A stretch of 64,000 bases of DNA. It comes from PALSA-612 sp963755155 (lineage in GTDB: Bacteria > Actinomycetota > Thermoleophilia > Gaiellales > Gaiellaceae). The translations under genes and the position numbers were made by a program. Within the stretch, counting starts at the first letter, position 1, and every line of letters starts with the position of its first letter. The stretch is taken from assembly GCA_963755155.1 (NCBI GenBank), contig CAVWIV010000017.1, positions 1 to 64,000 of the forward strand, given 5' to 3'. The notes under the pieces were generated by a model. The model saw only the letters and a program-made list of their open reading frames with translations. It had not been told where the DNA came from and searched no databases. Below, in pieces: positions 54,318 to 63,346 of this stretch.

Positions 54318-56727
54318 GTCAGGTCGTCGAGCTCGCGCCGGTAGCGCTCGAGCTTCGCCTGCTCGGCGGCGACGACCTCGGCCGGCGCGCCCGCGACGAA
54401 CCGCTCGTTGGCGAGCATGCCTTCCGCGCGAGCGATCTCGTTCCCCAGCCGTTCCCTCTCGCGCTCGACGTTGCCGTCCTGCGTCACCTGGCCCGGCTTG
54501 ACCACGGCGTCGAAGATCCTCGCCTCGTCCTCGGAGAGCTCGATGCGAACCTGGCTGCGCCGGTAGCGCGTCGCAGCCGATTGCACTCGCGCCAGGGCGT
54601 CGACGTCTGCATCGAATTGCGCGCCGCCCTCCGGCCACGGTGACACGACCAGCCGGCTTTCCCGGGCAGGCATGTTCGTCCAGATCTCCTCCGTCACGTG
54701 CGGCATCACGGGGTGCAGCAGCTGCAGCAGCAGTTCCAGCGCCGCGAGCGCCGTGGCCTGCGCGTCGGCGTCGCCGTCGTAGAGCCGCTGCTTGATCGCC
54801 TCGGCGTACCAGTCGCAGAAGTCGTCGAAGATGAGGTGGTAGAGGCTGTCGGCGACCTCGGAGAACGCGAAGCGCGGCAGGGCATCCTCGATCAGCGCAC
54901 GTGCCTGCTCCAGACGCGCGAGGATCCAGCGCTCCTCGACGTCGCGAGGCCGCACGTCGGGCGTCTGCCCCCTCCGTCGCCGAGAGCACGAGGCGCGAGA
55001 CGTTCCAGAGCTTGTTCGCGAGGCGGCGACCCTCGTCGATCGCCGCGTACGAGAGCCGCGTGTCCTGCTGCGAGGACATCTTCATGAGGCCGTAGCGGGT
55101 CGCGTCGGCGCCGTACTCGTCGATCACCTCCAGCGGGTCGACGCCGTTGCCGAGCGACTTCGACATGCGCCGGCCGTCGGGCGCGAGCACCGTCGAATGG
55201 ATGATCACGTCGGAGAACGGGATCTGCTCGACGAGCTCGAGCCCGGAGAAGATCATCCGGTTCTCCCAGAGACGGATGATCTCGCGCGCGGTGATGTTGA
55301 GGTCGCCCGGGATAGAAGCGCCGCAGCTCGGGCGTGTCGTCCGGCCAGCCGAGCGTCGCGAACGGCCAGAGCGCGGACGAGAACCACGTGTCCAGGACGT
55401 CGGGGTCGCGCGCGATGTCCGTCCGCCCGCACTCGGCGCAGGCATCGGGCGGCGTCTCGGCGACGGTGACATGGCCGTCGGGGCAGTACCAGACGGGCAG
55501 CTGGTGACCCCACCAGAGCTGCCGCGAGATGCTCCAGTCGGGCGCGTGCTCGAGCGAGTCGATGGCGAAGCGGTGCTGCGACGGCGGGTGGTAGCGGACG
55601 CGCTCCGTTCGCAGGGCCTCGATCGCCGGCGCCCCCAGCTCGTCCATGCGGCACCACCATTGGAGCGAGATGAGCGGCTCGATCCGGCTCTCGCAGCGCT
55701 CGCAGACGGCGATCGTGTGGCGGTAGGGCTCTCGCTTCTCGAGCAGCCCCCGCTCCTCGCACCACGCGAGCACGCGCTTGCCGGCTTCCTTCTGGTCGAG
55801 CCCGGCCAGGTCGCCCGCATCGTCCGACATGAGCCCGTCGGGGCCGATCACCATCGGCTCCGGGAGGCCGTGGGCGCGGCCGATCTCGAAGTCGGTAGGG
55901 TCGTGACCGGGCGTGACCTTGAGCGCGCCGGTGCCGAACTCAGGCTCGACGCGCTCGTCCGCGATCACCGGCACGCGGCGCTCGCCGAACGGCACCACGA
56001 CCTCCTTGCCGATGAGGCCGGCATACCGCTCGTCGTCAGGGTGCACGGCGACGGCGACGTCGGCGAGGATCGTCGCCGGCCGCACCGTCGCGATCGTGAC
56101 GTGGCCCGAGCCGTCGGCGAGCGGGTAGCGGACGTAGACGAGCTCGTCGTCGACATCGACGTGGTCAAGCTCGAGGTCTGACAGGGCGCTCAGGTGGAAC
56201 GGGCACCAGTTGACGATGCGGTGGTCGCGGTACAGCCAGCCGCGCCGCCAGAGGTGGACGAAGAACTTCAGCACCGCGCGCACGTAGCCGTCGTCCATCG
56301 TGAAGCGCTCGCGGCGGTAGTCCATCGAGGCGCCCATGCGGCGGAACTGCATCATGATCGTCCGCCCGTAGAGCCGTAGCCACTCCCAGACCCGCGCCTC
56401 GAACGCCTCGCGGCCGAGGTCGTGGCGGCTCTTGCCCTCCTTCTCCAGCTCCTTCTCGACGACGCTCTGCGTCGCGATGCCCGCGTGGTCGTAGCCGGGC
56501 TGGAAGAGACAGTTGAAGCCCTGCATCCTGCGCCAGCGGACGAGCGCGTCGGCAAGCGCGAGCTGCAGCGCGTGACCCATGTGCAGGTCGCCGGTGACGT
56601 TCGGCGGCGGGAACGCGATGACGAACGTCGGGCGCGGATCGTCGGCGTCCGCGCCGTAGAGACCCTCCTCCTCCCAGGTCTCCTGCCAGCGCTGCTCGAC
56701 ACCGTCCGGGCTGTACCGCGGCTCCAT
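54314..56727 (-). CDS. valS: Valyl-tRNA synthetase (two frameshifts)
   Basis: About 804 aa after joining three frames. The class I signatures are present: HIGH-like PPPNVTGDLHMGHALQLA near the N-terminus and KMSKS-like DGRRMSKSLGNGVDP. The middle has the editing domain (TVRPATILADVAVAVHP, WCPFHLSALSDLELDHV) and zinc-ligand region CPDGHV ... CAECGR. Frame changes are needed at 55302-55311 (FYPGDLNITAREII, one extra base in CCCGGGC) and at 54968-54972 (SATEGQTPDVRPRDVEERW, one extra G). The C-terminal coiled coil (ERERERLGNEIARAEGMLANERF) is normal. An essential enzyme with all motifs kept, so the shifts are probably sequence errors. Confidence 0.95.
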
Positions 56728-56751
56728 GAAGTGATTCTAGGGTCTCGTCTC

Positions 56752-56858
56752 GGATCCGAAACGGACGAAAGTGGGATCCGAAACGCGCGTGATGTCCGAC
56801 GAATCGGGGTATAGTCGCCGAAGTTGGATCCGAAACCGCCAGTTACGGGACCCGAAGG
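56752..56858. promoter_or_regulatory. Phased operator array GGATCCGAAAC (four sites) before isocitrate lyase
   Basis: Exact copies of GGATCCGAAAC occur at 56752-56762, 56774-56784 and 56826-56836, with a degenerate GGACCCGAAGG at 56848-56858. Start-to-start spacings are 22, 52 and 22 bp, close to 2, 5 and 2 helical turns, so all sites lie on one DNA face. The core TCGGATCCGA at site 1 is palindromic. A possible -10 (TATAGT, 56810-56815) lies between the pairs. The last site overlaps the icl ribosome site. A regulator could act on icl and on divergent valS. Confidence 0.7.
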
Positions 56859-56867
56859 AGGACGAGG

Positions 56868-58122
56868 ATGACGATGAACGGCCGGATCGACGGCGTGACA
56901 AGGCCCTACACCACCGAAGACGTGGAGCGCCTGCGCGGCTCCGTCCACGTCGAGCACACGCTCGCGCGCCTCGGTGCCGAGCGCCTGCGGGAGCTGCTCG
57001 CCGGGCGACGGATTCGTCCGCTCGCTCGGCGCACTCTCGGGCGGCCAGGCGGTACAGATGGTCAAGGCCGGTCTTCAGTCCATTTACGTCTCCGGCTGGC
57101 AGGTCGCGGCCGACGCAAACAACGCCGGCCACGTGTACCCCGACCAGAGCCTCTACCCCGCCGACTCGGCGCCGTCGCTCGTCCGCCGCATCAACAACGC
57201 GCTGCTCCGCGCCGATCAGATCGCGACGGCCGAGGGCGACACCTCGACGCGATGGCTCGTCCCTGTGCTCGCAGACGCCGAGGCCGGCTTTGGCGGCCCG
57301 CTGAACGCGTTCGAGCTGATGAAGGCGATGATCGAGGCGGGCGCCGCGGCCGTCCACTTCGAGGACCAGCTCGCCTCGGAGAAGAAGTGTGGTCACCTCG
57401 GCGGCAAGGTGCTCGTGCCGACGAGCCAGTTCATCCGCACCCTCGTGGCGGCCCGGCTGGCCGCGGACGTGCTCGATGTGCCGACCGTGCTCGTCGCGCG
57501 CACCGACTCGCACTCCGCGTCGCTGCTCACGAGCGACGTCGACGAGCGGGACGCGCCGTTCGTCGTCGGCGAACGGACCGGCGAGGGCTTCTTCCGCATC
57601 CGCGAAGGGCTCGACGCCGCCATCGCCCGCTCGCTCGCCTACGCGCCGTACGCCGACATGCTTTGGTTCGAGACCTCCACGCCCGACCTCGGCGAGGCGC
57701 GCGAGTTCGCGCAGGCGATCAACGAGCAATTCCCCAGCAAGTGGCTCACGTACAACTGCTCGCCGTCGTTCAACTGGCGGCGCCACCTGGACGAGTCCGA
57801 CATCGCGACGTTCCAGGAGCAGCTGGCGGGGATGGGCTACTGCTACCAGTTCGTCACGCTCGCCGGCTTCCACTCCCTGAACGCCGGCATGTTCGAGCTC
57901 GCGTCCGGATACGCGGACGAGGGCATGGCCGCGTACGTGAAGCTCCAGGAGCACGAGTTCGCGCTCGAGGAGCACGGCTACACCGCCACGCGCCACCAGC
58001 GCGAGGTCGGCGCCGGGTACTTCGACGCGATCGTGGAGGCGGTCTCGGGCGGCGAGGCCTCGACGCTGGCGCTCAAGGGCTCGACCGAAGAGGGTCAGTT
58101 CACGAAAGAGGTCAGCGCTTGA
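56868..58122 (+). CDS. aceA: Isocitrate lyase (frameshifted)
   Basis: About 417 aa after correction, from ATG 56868 with GAAGGAGG upstream. N-terminus TRPYTTEDVERLRGSVHVEHTLARLGAERLRELLAG; near 57003-57009 one extra base must be removed to read DGFVRSLGALSGGQAVQMVKAGLQSIYVSGWQVAAD. Catalytic and substrate motifs follow: LADAEAGFGGPLNAFEL, the signature EKKCGHLGGKVLVPTSQ, RTDSHSASLL and NCSPSFNWRRHLD. It splits isocitrate to glyoxylate and succinate, allowing growth on acetate or fatty acids. No malate synthase gene is in the window. A GntR gene follows after 25 bp. Confidence 0.94.
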
Positions 58123-58147
58123 GGGTCGACCCAGGCCACTAGCGCCG

Positions 58148-58864
58148 ATGCAGGAGAGCACGAAGGCAGACGAGATCGCGCTCGCGCTCGAGGATGACAT
58201 CGTCTCGGGGCGGGTCGAGCCCGGTGAGGTGCTGCGGCAGGAGCAGCTCTCCGATCGCTTCGGCGTCAGCCGAACGCCGATCCGCGAGGCGCTGCGCCGG
58301 CTGGCCGCCCAGGGGCTCGTCTCCTTCACCCCGAACCGCGGCGTGCGCGTGCGGACGCTGTCGCGGGAGGAGCTGCGTGAGGCGTTCCTCGTTCGCTCCG
58401 AGCTGGAAGGGCTCGCCACGGAGCTGGCAGTTCCGCGGATGACGCCGGAGCGGCTGGCCGAGCTCGACGCGGCGGAGCAGCGCTTCTCCGAGCTCACGCT
58501 CTCGCTCCGTGAGAAGGCGCGAAGCGGGATCGAGGACAACGCGCTCGCCGTCGACTGGATGCGGGCGAACTACGGCTTCCACGACGTCATCTACGCAGCC
58601 GCCGAGACGCCGTACCTCGAGCAGCTCGCGAAGAGCGCCCGGCGGACGTTCGTCGGGCAGATCACGTGGGTCGCGAGGGCCGAGCTCGACGAGCTCTACG
58701 GCCGGAACGACCGCGAGCACCGGGCGATCCGCGAGGCGATCGCCGCAGGGAGCGCCCTAGGGGCGCGCATGCTCGCCCGCGAGCACGTCTTGCACTCCTG
58801 GGAGCTGCTCGACGCGATCCTCGACCACGTTCAGAGCCGCGAGCCGGCCCTCCGCTCGGCCTGA
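58148..58864 (+). CDS. GntR-family (FadR/FCD) transcriptional regulator
   Basis: 238 aa. N-terminal winged helix: EIALALEDDIVSGRVEPGEVLRQEQLSDRFGVSRTPIREALRRLAAQGLVSFTPNRGVRV. The C-terminal FCD effector domain has ELREAFLVRSELEGLATELAVPRM, NYGFHDVIYAAAETPYLEQL and EHRAIREAIAAGSALGARMLAREHV, including Asp/His residues that in the family bind metal or small acids. Co-directional with icl at 25 bp, it is the best local candidate for the protein binding the upstream array, though the array does not look like the usual FadR-type site. Confidence 0.9.
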   Translation: MQESTKADEIALALEDDIVSGRVEPGEVLRQEQLSDRFGVSRTPIREALRRLAAQGLVSFTPNRGVRVRTLSREELREAFLVRSELEGLATELAVPRMTPERLAELDAAEQRFSELTLSLREKARSGIEDNALAVDWMRANYGFHDVIYAAAETPYLEQLAKSARRTFVGQITWVARAELDELYGRNDREHRAIREAIAAGSALGARMLAREHVLHSWELLDAILDHVQSREPALRSA

Positions 58865-58870
58865 ACGGCC

Positions 58871-58887
58871 CCTGTCCCAGGGACAGG
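58871..58887. repeat. Palindromic repeat CCTGTCCC-A-GGGACAGG
   Basis: A perfect 8-bp inverted repeat around one A, directly after the GntR stop and followed by CACC. It resembles the palindrome at 15138-15150 (both end in GGCACC). It may act as a weak terminator or be a dispersed REP-like element. Confidence 0.55.
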
Positions 58888-58925
58888 CACCCTTGCCCTC
58901 GGTAGACGCGTTCTAGTCTGTACGC

Positions 58926-61005
58926 GTGCCGCCGACGTGCCCCCGTTGCGAGCAGGAGAACCCCGAAGGAGCTCGGTTCTGCTTCGCGTGCGGCACAGCG
59001 CTGGGGGAACCGGACCGGACGGGCGAGGAGCGGAGGATCGTCTCGGTGCTCTTCGTCGACCTCGTCGGGTTCACCGCGCGCTCCGAGAGCCTGGACCCGG
59101 AGGACGTCAGGGCAGTTCTCACCCCGTACTACGACCGCGTGCGCGCCCTGTCCGAGAGCTTCGGGGGCCGGGTGGAAAAGTTCATCGGCGACGCCGTTAT
59201 GGGAGTCTTCGGGGCGCCGACGGCCTATGGCGACGACCCGGAGCGCGCTGTCCGCGCCGCCCTGGCCGTTCGCGACTGGGCGCAGGACGACGGGTTTCAG
59301 GTGCGCATTGCCGTCAACACGGGAGAGGCCATCGTCGACCTCGAGGCCCGTCCCGAGCACGGTGAGGCGCTGATCGCGGGTGACGTCGTGAACACGGCTG
59401 CTCGGCTCCAGACCGGTGCGCCGGTGGGGTCGGTCCTCGTCGGCGAGGACACGTACCGGAGCACTCGCTCCGCGATCGAATACGCCCCGGCGCAGCCGGT
59501 TATGGCGAAGGGGAAGTCGGCGCCGGTGCGTGCCTGGCTCGCGCTGCGAGCCACGTCGGCGATCGGTGAGCGGCCCGAGACACCGGTCCCGATGATCGGT
59601 CGCGAGCGCGAGCTCGATGTGCTGACAAGCATCTGGGAGCGTGTCACGGAGGAAGGGCGTGCGCACTTCGTGACCGTCTTCGGTCCCGCCGGGATCGGCA
59701 AGTCGCGCATCGCGCACGAGCTCTCGCAGCTCGTGGCCGGCCAGGGACATCGCGTCGTCCGTGGCCGGTCGACGCCCTACGGCGTCAGCAGCCCGTACAG
59801 CGCGTTTGCACAGCAGGTCACCCAGATAGCCGGGATCTTCGACAACGACACCACGGATGAGTCGCTCGGCGAAGCTCGTGGAAGCTGTCGCCGGTCTCGC
59901 CGGACCTGCAGCCGCCGAGGAACACGCGACGCCGCTCGCGACATTAGTCGGGCTCACGGACGAGGTCGAAGCTGTCGATCGCGAGACCCTCTTCTTCTCG
60001 GCTCGCGTGCTTGTCGAGTCGCTTGCACTCGACGGCCCTACGCTGCTGCTCTACGAGGACATCCACTGGGCCGACTCGAGCCTCCTCGACCTCCTCGAGA
60101 CGCTTGCGACACGCGTCCGCGAGGTTCCGGTGCTGTTCGTCGCACTCGCCCGCCCCGAGCTGCTGACCGAACGCCCGAGCTGGGGTGGCGGCCTGCCGGC
60201 GTACACCGCCGTTCCGCTCGCGCCGCTCACCGGCGCCTCGGGCCAGGCGCTGGCCGCGCAGCTGCTTGCTCACTCCAGCCTCTCCACCGAGCGAGCGCAG
60301 GCAATCGCCGAGACCGCCGAGGGAAACCCGCTCTTCATCGAGGAGCTCTCTGCCTCGATCGCCGAACGGTCGACGGGCGGGCCACTGCCGACGACGATTC
60401 GCGCGCTCATTGCCGCACGGCTCGACGCGCTTCCCCAGGAGGAACGCACCACGCTCGTCGACGCGTCCGTGGTCGGTCGCGTCTTCTGGCGTGGGGCGCT
60501 CGCCGAGATCGCGCCCCGGGACGACTTCTCGACGCTCCTCACGTCACTCGAGGAGCGCGACCTGGTTCGACGCGAGCCCGTGTCGCGCATTCAGGGTGAC
60601 CAGCAGTTCGCGTTCAAGCACGGCCTGATTCACGAGGTCGCATACGCGACGCTCCCACGGGACGCGCGCCGCGACCGGCACAGCGCGGTCGCACGTTTCC
60701 TCGAGGCGGCGACTGCCGCAGGACAGTCTCACGAAGCCGTGGCCCATCACTGGCGCGAGGCGGGCGAGCCTCGCCGTGCCGTCGAGCATCTGGTCGAGGC
60801 CGCCGACCGGGCAGGACAGGGATGGGCAAAGGACTACGCGGTGCGTCTCTACGGCGAGGCGCTGGAGCTCGTTCCGGACGACGATCGCGAGACCAGGCGG
60901 AAAATCACCATGCGCCAGGTGGTCGCGAGCCAGGCCGCGTACCACCTCGCTGAGCCGACCGTCGCTAAGCGGGAGCGTCCGTCAGAGGAAAATCGTCAGG
61001 CGTGA
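58926..61005 (+). CDS. Zinc-ribbon class III cyclase fused to STAND ATPase (frameshifted, C-terminally short)
   Basis: About 692 aa after correction, from GTG 58926. Residues 1-27 form a zinc ribbon (CPRCEQEN ... CFACGTA). The cyclase domain follows with VLFVDLVGFTARSESLDPEDV and GDAVMGVFGAPTAYGDDPERAVRAALA. The ATPase has Walker A VFGPAGIGKSRIAHEL and Walker B LLLYEDIHWADSSLL. One extra base near 59866-59869 separates the halves (DESLAKLVEAVAG restores them). Family members usually run past 1000 aa with TPRs; here the protein ends after VAKRERPSEENRQA, overlapping the convergent DUF4242 gene by 41 bp, so the C-terminus may be truncated. Confidence 0.85.
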
Positions 61006-61261
61006 CGTCGCCGGCGATCTCGTAGATCCTGACCACCACGTGGTCGCCGAGCTGCTCGGCGTGCTCGCGGACCATCTCCTCGGTCGGGGCGTCGTAGACG
61101 CAGAACGACTTGGGATTCCCCTCCTCGTCGACGGTGACGTGGCTGTGCTCCCAAGTGATCTCGGGAAAGCGGTAGTGGCCTAGAGCCTTGGATCTCGTCG
61201 CAACCGTCGGCACGGAGTCCATGTCGACGGTGTACGCGCGCTCGACCAGATAGCGGGGCAC
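60965..61261 (-). CDS. DUF4242 family protein (SCO4226-like, possible nickel binder)
   Basis: 98 aa. Matches DUF4242: MPRYLVERAYTVDMDSVPTV, then ITWEHSHVTVDEEGNPKSFCVYDAPTEEMVREHAEQLG and HVVVRIYEIAGDVTPDDF. A Streptomyces member (SCO4226) is known to bind nickel through surface histidines and acids; the segment EHSHV and a Cys in SFCVYDAP could serve here. It is a ferredoxin-like small protein of unclear role. It converges on the zinc-ribbon cyclase with a 41-bp overlap. Confidence 0.85.
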   Translation of the reverse strand: MPRYLVERAYTVDMDSVPTVATRSKALGHYRFPEITWEHSHVTVDEEGNPKSFCVYDAPTEEMVREHAEQLGDHVVVRIYEIAGDVTPDDFPLTDAPA

Positions 61262-61291
61262 GACGGCGATTCTACAACCGCGCTCGCGTGA

Positions 61292-62371
61292 TCAGGGACG
61301 GATCACGAAGTACGCGTTGAACGGGTCGTGTTCCAGCAGGTGCACGTCCACCGACGAGAACCCCGCCTCGGCGAGCAGCTCGCGCGCCTTCTGCTCACCC
61401 CACATCGCACCGAGCCCGTCGCCGCCCTGTGCGAGCGAGACGGTCATGCAGTGCATGGTCGAGATCATGTACATGAGCGGGCCACCTGGGTGACCCATGT
61501 TCCCGTGGTGATCGCTCGAGCCCTGGATGTCCTGCATGAGATACGTCCCGTCCGGCTTCAACGTACGCCGGATGCCGCGCAGCATCGCGAGCGGCCGCGC
61601 CTGGTCGTGCACGGCATCGAATGTCGCCACGTAGTCGTACGCTTCGGGCTCGGCGTCGACGTCGAACGCGCTCAGGTCGCGCTGCGTGAACGTCACGTTC
61701 GCGAGCCCGCTCTCCTCTGCCTGCGCGGTCGCATACGCGGTCGCCTCCGCCGACAGGTCGTAGCCCTGGAACGTGCTCTCCGGGAAGCGCTCCGCAAGCA
61801 TCAGCAGCGCCCGGCCGCGTCCGCAGCCGAGGTCGAGGAGCGACGCGTCTTCCTCGAGCCGCTCGGCCATGCCGGAGACGAGCGGGAGGATGTGCGTGAA
61901 GAGCACGGAGAGCACTGTCTGGTTGCTCTCCTCGGCCATCACCTCATGGAATCGCGAGAAGCGCTCGTACGGGACGCCACCGCCGTTCCGGAAGCACTCG
62001 ACGATGTCGTCCTCGACCGTCGAGAGCGTCGGGATCCACTGCGCCGTCACGGCGAGGTTATTGGGCGACGCTGCCCGGGTCAGCCAGCTCGCGTGCTCCG
62101 CGGGCAGCCGGTACGTGCCCGCCTCGTGGTCATGCTCGACGATCCGGCCAGTCGTCATCGCGCCCAACCACTCGCGCACGTAGCGCTCGTTCAACCCAGC
62201 GGCGTCCGCGAGCTCGTGGCTCGTCGCCGAGCCGAGCTCGGCCAGCGTGTCGAACAGCCCCGTGCGATACCCGACCGACAACATCACCGCCACGGCGCCG
62301 CTGTTCAGTGTCTCGAGGATTCGCCCTGCGAACTCCTCCGCCTTCGCATCGTCATACGCCGTCGTCGTGAT
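61292..62371 (-). CDS. SAM-dependent methyltransferase with N-terminal winged helix; non-standard start
   Basis: 359 aa. The family N-terminus (TTTAYDDAKAEEFAGRILETLNSGAVAVMLSVGYRTGLFDTLAEL) would need a start at 62371, where the codon is ATC behind GAGGAG; no ATG/GTG/TTG fits. An ATC start or a base error is likely. A winged-helix dimerisation region (ATSHELADAAGLNERYVREWLGAMTTGRIVEHD) is followed by motif I LLDLGCGRGRALLMLAERFP and YDYVATFDAVHDQARPLAML, then GTYLMQDIQGSSDHHGNMGHPGG. This is the rv2258c-like methyltransferase group; substrate unknown. Confidence 0.85.
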   Translation of the reverse strand: MTTTAYDDAKAEEFAGRILETLNSGAVAVMLSVGYRTGLFDTLAELGSATSHELADAAGLNERYVREWLGAMTTGRIVEHDHEAGTYRLPAEHASWLTRAASPNNLAVTAQWIPTLSTVEDDIVECFRNGGGVPYERFSRFHEVMAEESNQTVLSVLFTHILPLVSGMAERLEEDASLLDLGCGRGRALLMLAERFPESTFQGYDLSAEATAYATAQAEESGLANVTFTQRDLSAFDVDAEPEAYDYVATFDAVHDQARPLAMLRGIRRTLKPDGTYLMQDIQGSSDHHGNMGHPGGPLMYMISTMHCMTVSLAQGGDGLGAMWGEQKARELLAEAGFSSVDVHLLEHDPFNAYFVIRP

Positions 62372-62431
62372 GCCGCTCCTCGGTCGCGGTGGGCCGCAGT
62401 ATTCATAGCGCGCCGCAGTTAGGCTCGGAGC

Positions 62432-63346
62432 GTGGTGCTCGTCAATGCACACGACGTGACGAAGTCCTACGGCTCGATACGCGCGCTCGACGGCGCGACG
62501 TTCGAGATCGGCGAAGGCGTCACCGGGCTGCTCGGCTCGAACGGCGCCGGCAAGACGACGTCGCTGAAGCTCTTCATGGGCCTCCTCGAGGCCGACTCGG
62601 GCTCGGTCGAGGTGCTCGGCGCAAACCCGTCGGCGTCGCCCGAGTACCGGACGCGGATCGGCTACGCGCCGGAGCACGACTGCCTGCCGCGCGACGTCTC
62701 CGCCGCCGAGTTCCTCGCGTACCTCGGCGAGGTCAGCGGCCTGCCCCGGACGGCCGCCCGCCTGCGCGCGTCGGACGTCCTCCGGCACGTCGGCCTGTTC
62801 GAGGAGCGGTACCGCCCGATCGGCACGTACTCGACGGGGATGAAGCAGAAGGTGAAGCTCGCGCAGGCGCTCGTCCACGACCCAGTGGTCGCGTTCCTCG
62901 ACGAGCCGACCGCGGGCCTCGACCCCATGGGCCGCCGCGACATGCTCGAGCTGATCCGTCACGTCGGCCGCGAGTTCGGGATCAGCATCGTCATCTCGAC
63001 GCACCTGATGGGCGACGTCGAGCGGACGTGCGACTCGGTCGTCGTCCTCGACGCGGGGCGCGTGTTGCGAACGGGCGCGGTGTCGGGCCTCACGGAGGAG
63101 ACGGAGGCGGTGCTCGTGGACGTCATGGACGCTGCAGACCGGCTGGCCGCCGTGCTCGAGCGGCGAGGGCTCGCGGTGCGCGCCGACGGCAATCGGCTCA
63201 CGCTCCCGCAGGTCTCCGGCGACGACTACGACACCCTGCGCGACGCGATCGTCGAGGCGGACGTGCTCCTTTACCGCCTGGCGCCCGAGCGGCACACACT
63301 CGCCGACGTCTTCATCCCGGCGCCAGAAGAGAGCGCCGACCAGTGA
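62432..63346 (+). CDS. ABC transporter ATP-binding protein
   Basis: 304 aa from GTG 62432. Walker A GLLGSNGAGKTTSLKLF, signature YSTGMKQKVKLAQAL, Walker B VVAFLDEPTAGLDPMGRRD and H-loop region IVISTHLMGDVERTCDSVVVL. The C-terminal 70 residues (EAVLVDVMDAADRLAAVLERRGLAVRADGNRLTLP) match ABC-2 exporter ATPases of the CcmA type. It drives an exporter whose permease gene follows with a GTGA overlap. Substrate unknown. Confidence 0.93.
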   Translation: MVLVNAHDVTKSYGSIRALDGATFEIGEGVTGLLGSNGAGKTTSLKLFMGLLEADSGSVEVLGANPSASPEYRTRIGYAPEHDCLPRDVSAAEFLAYLGEVSGLPRTAARLRASDVLRHVGLFEERYRPIGTYSTGMKQKVKLAQALVHDPVVAFLDEPTAGLDPMGRRDMLELIRHVGREFGISIVISTHLMGDVERTCDSVVVLDAGRVLRTGAVSGLTEETEAVLVDVMDAADRLAAVLERRGLAVRADGNRLTLPQVSGDDYDTLRDAIVEADVLLYRLAPERHTLADVFIPAPEESADQ

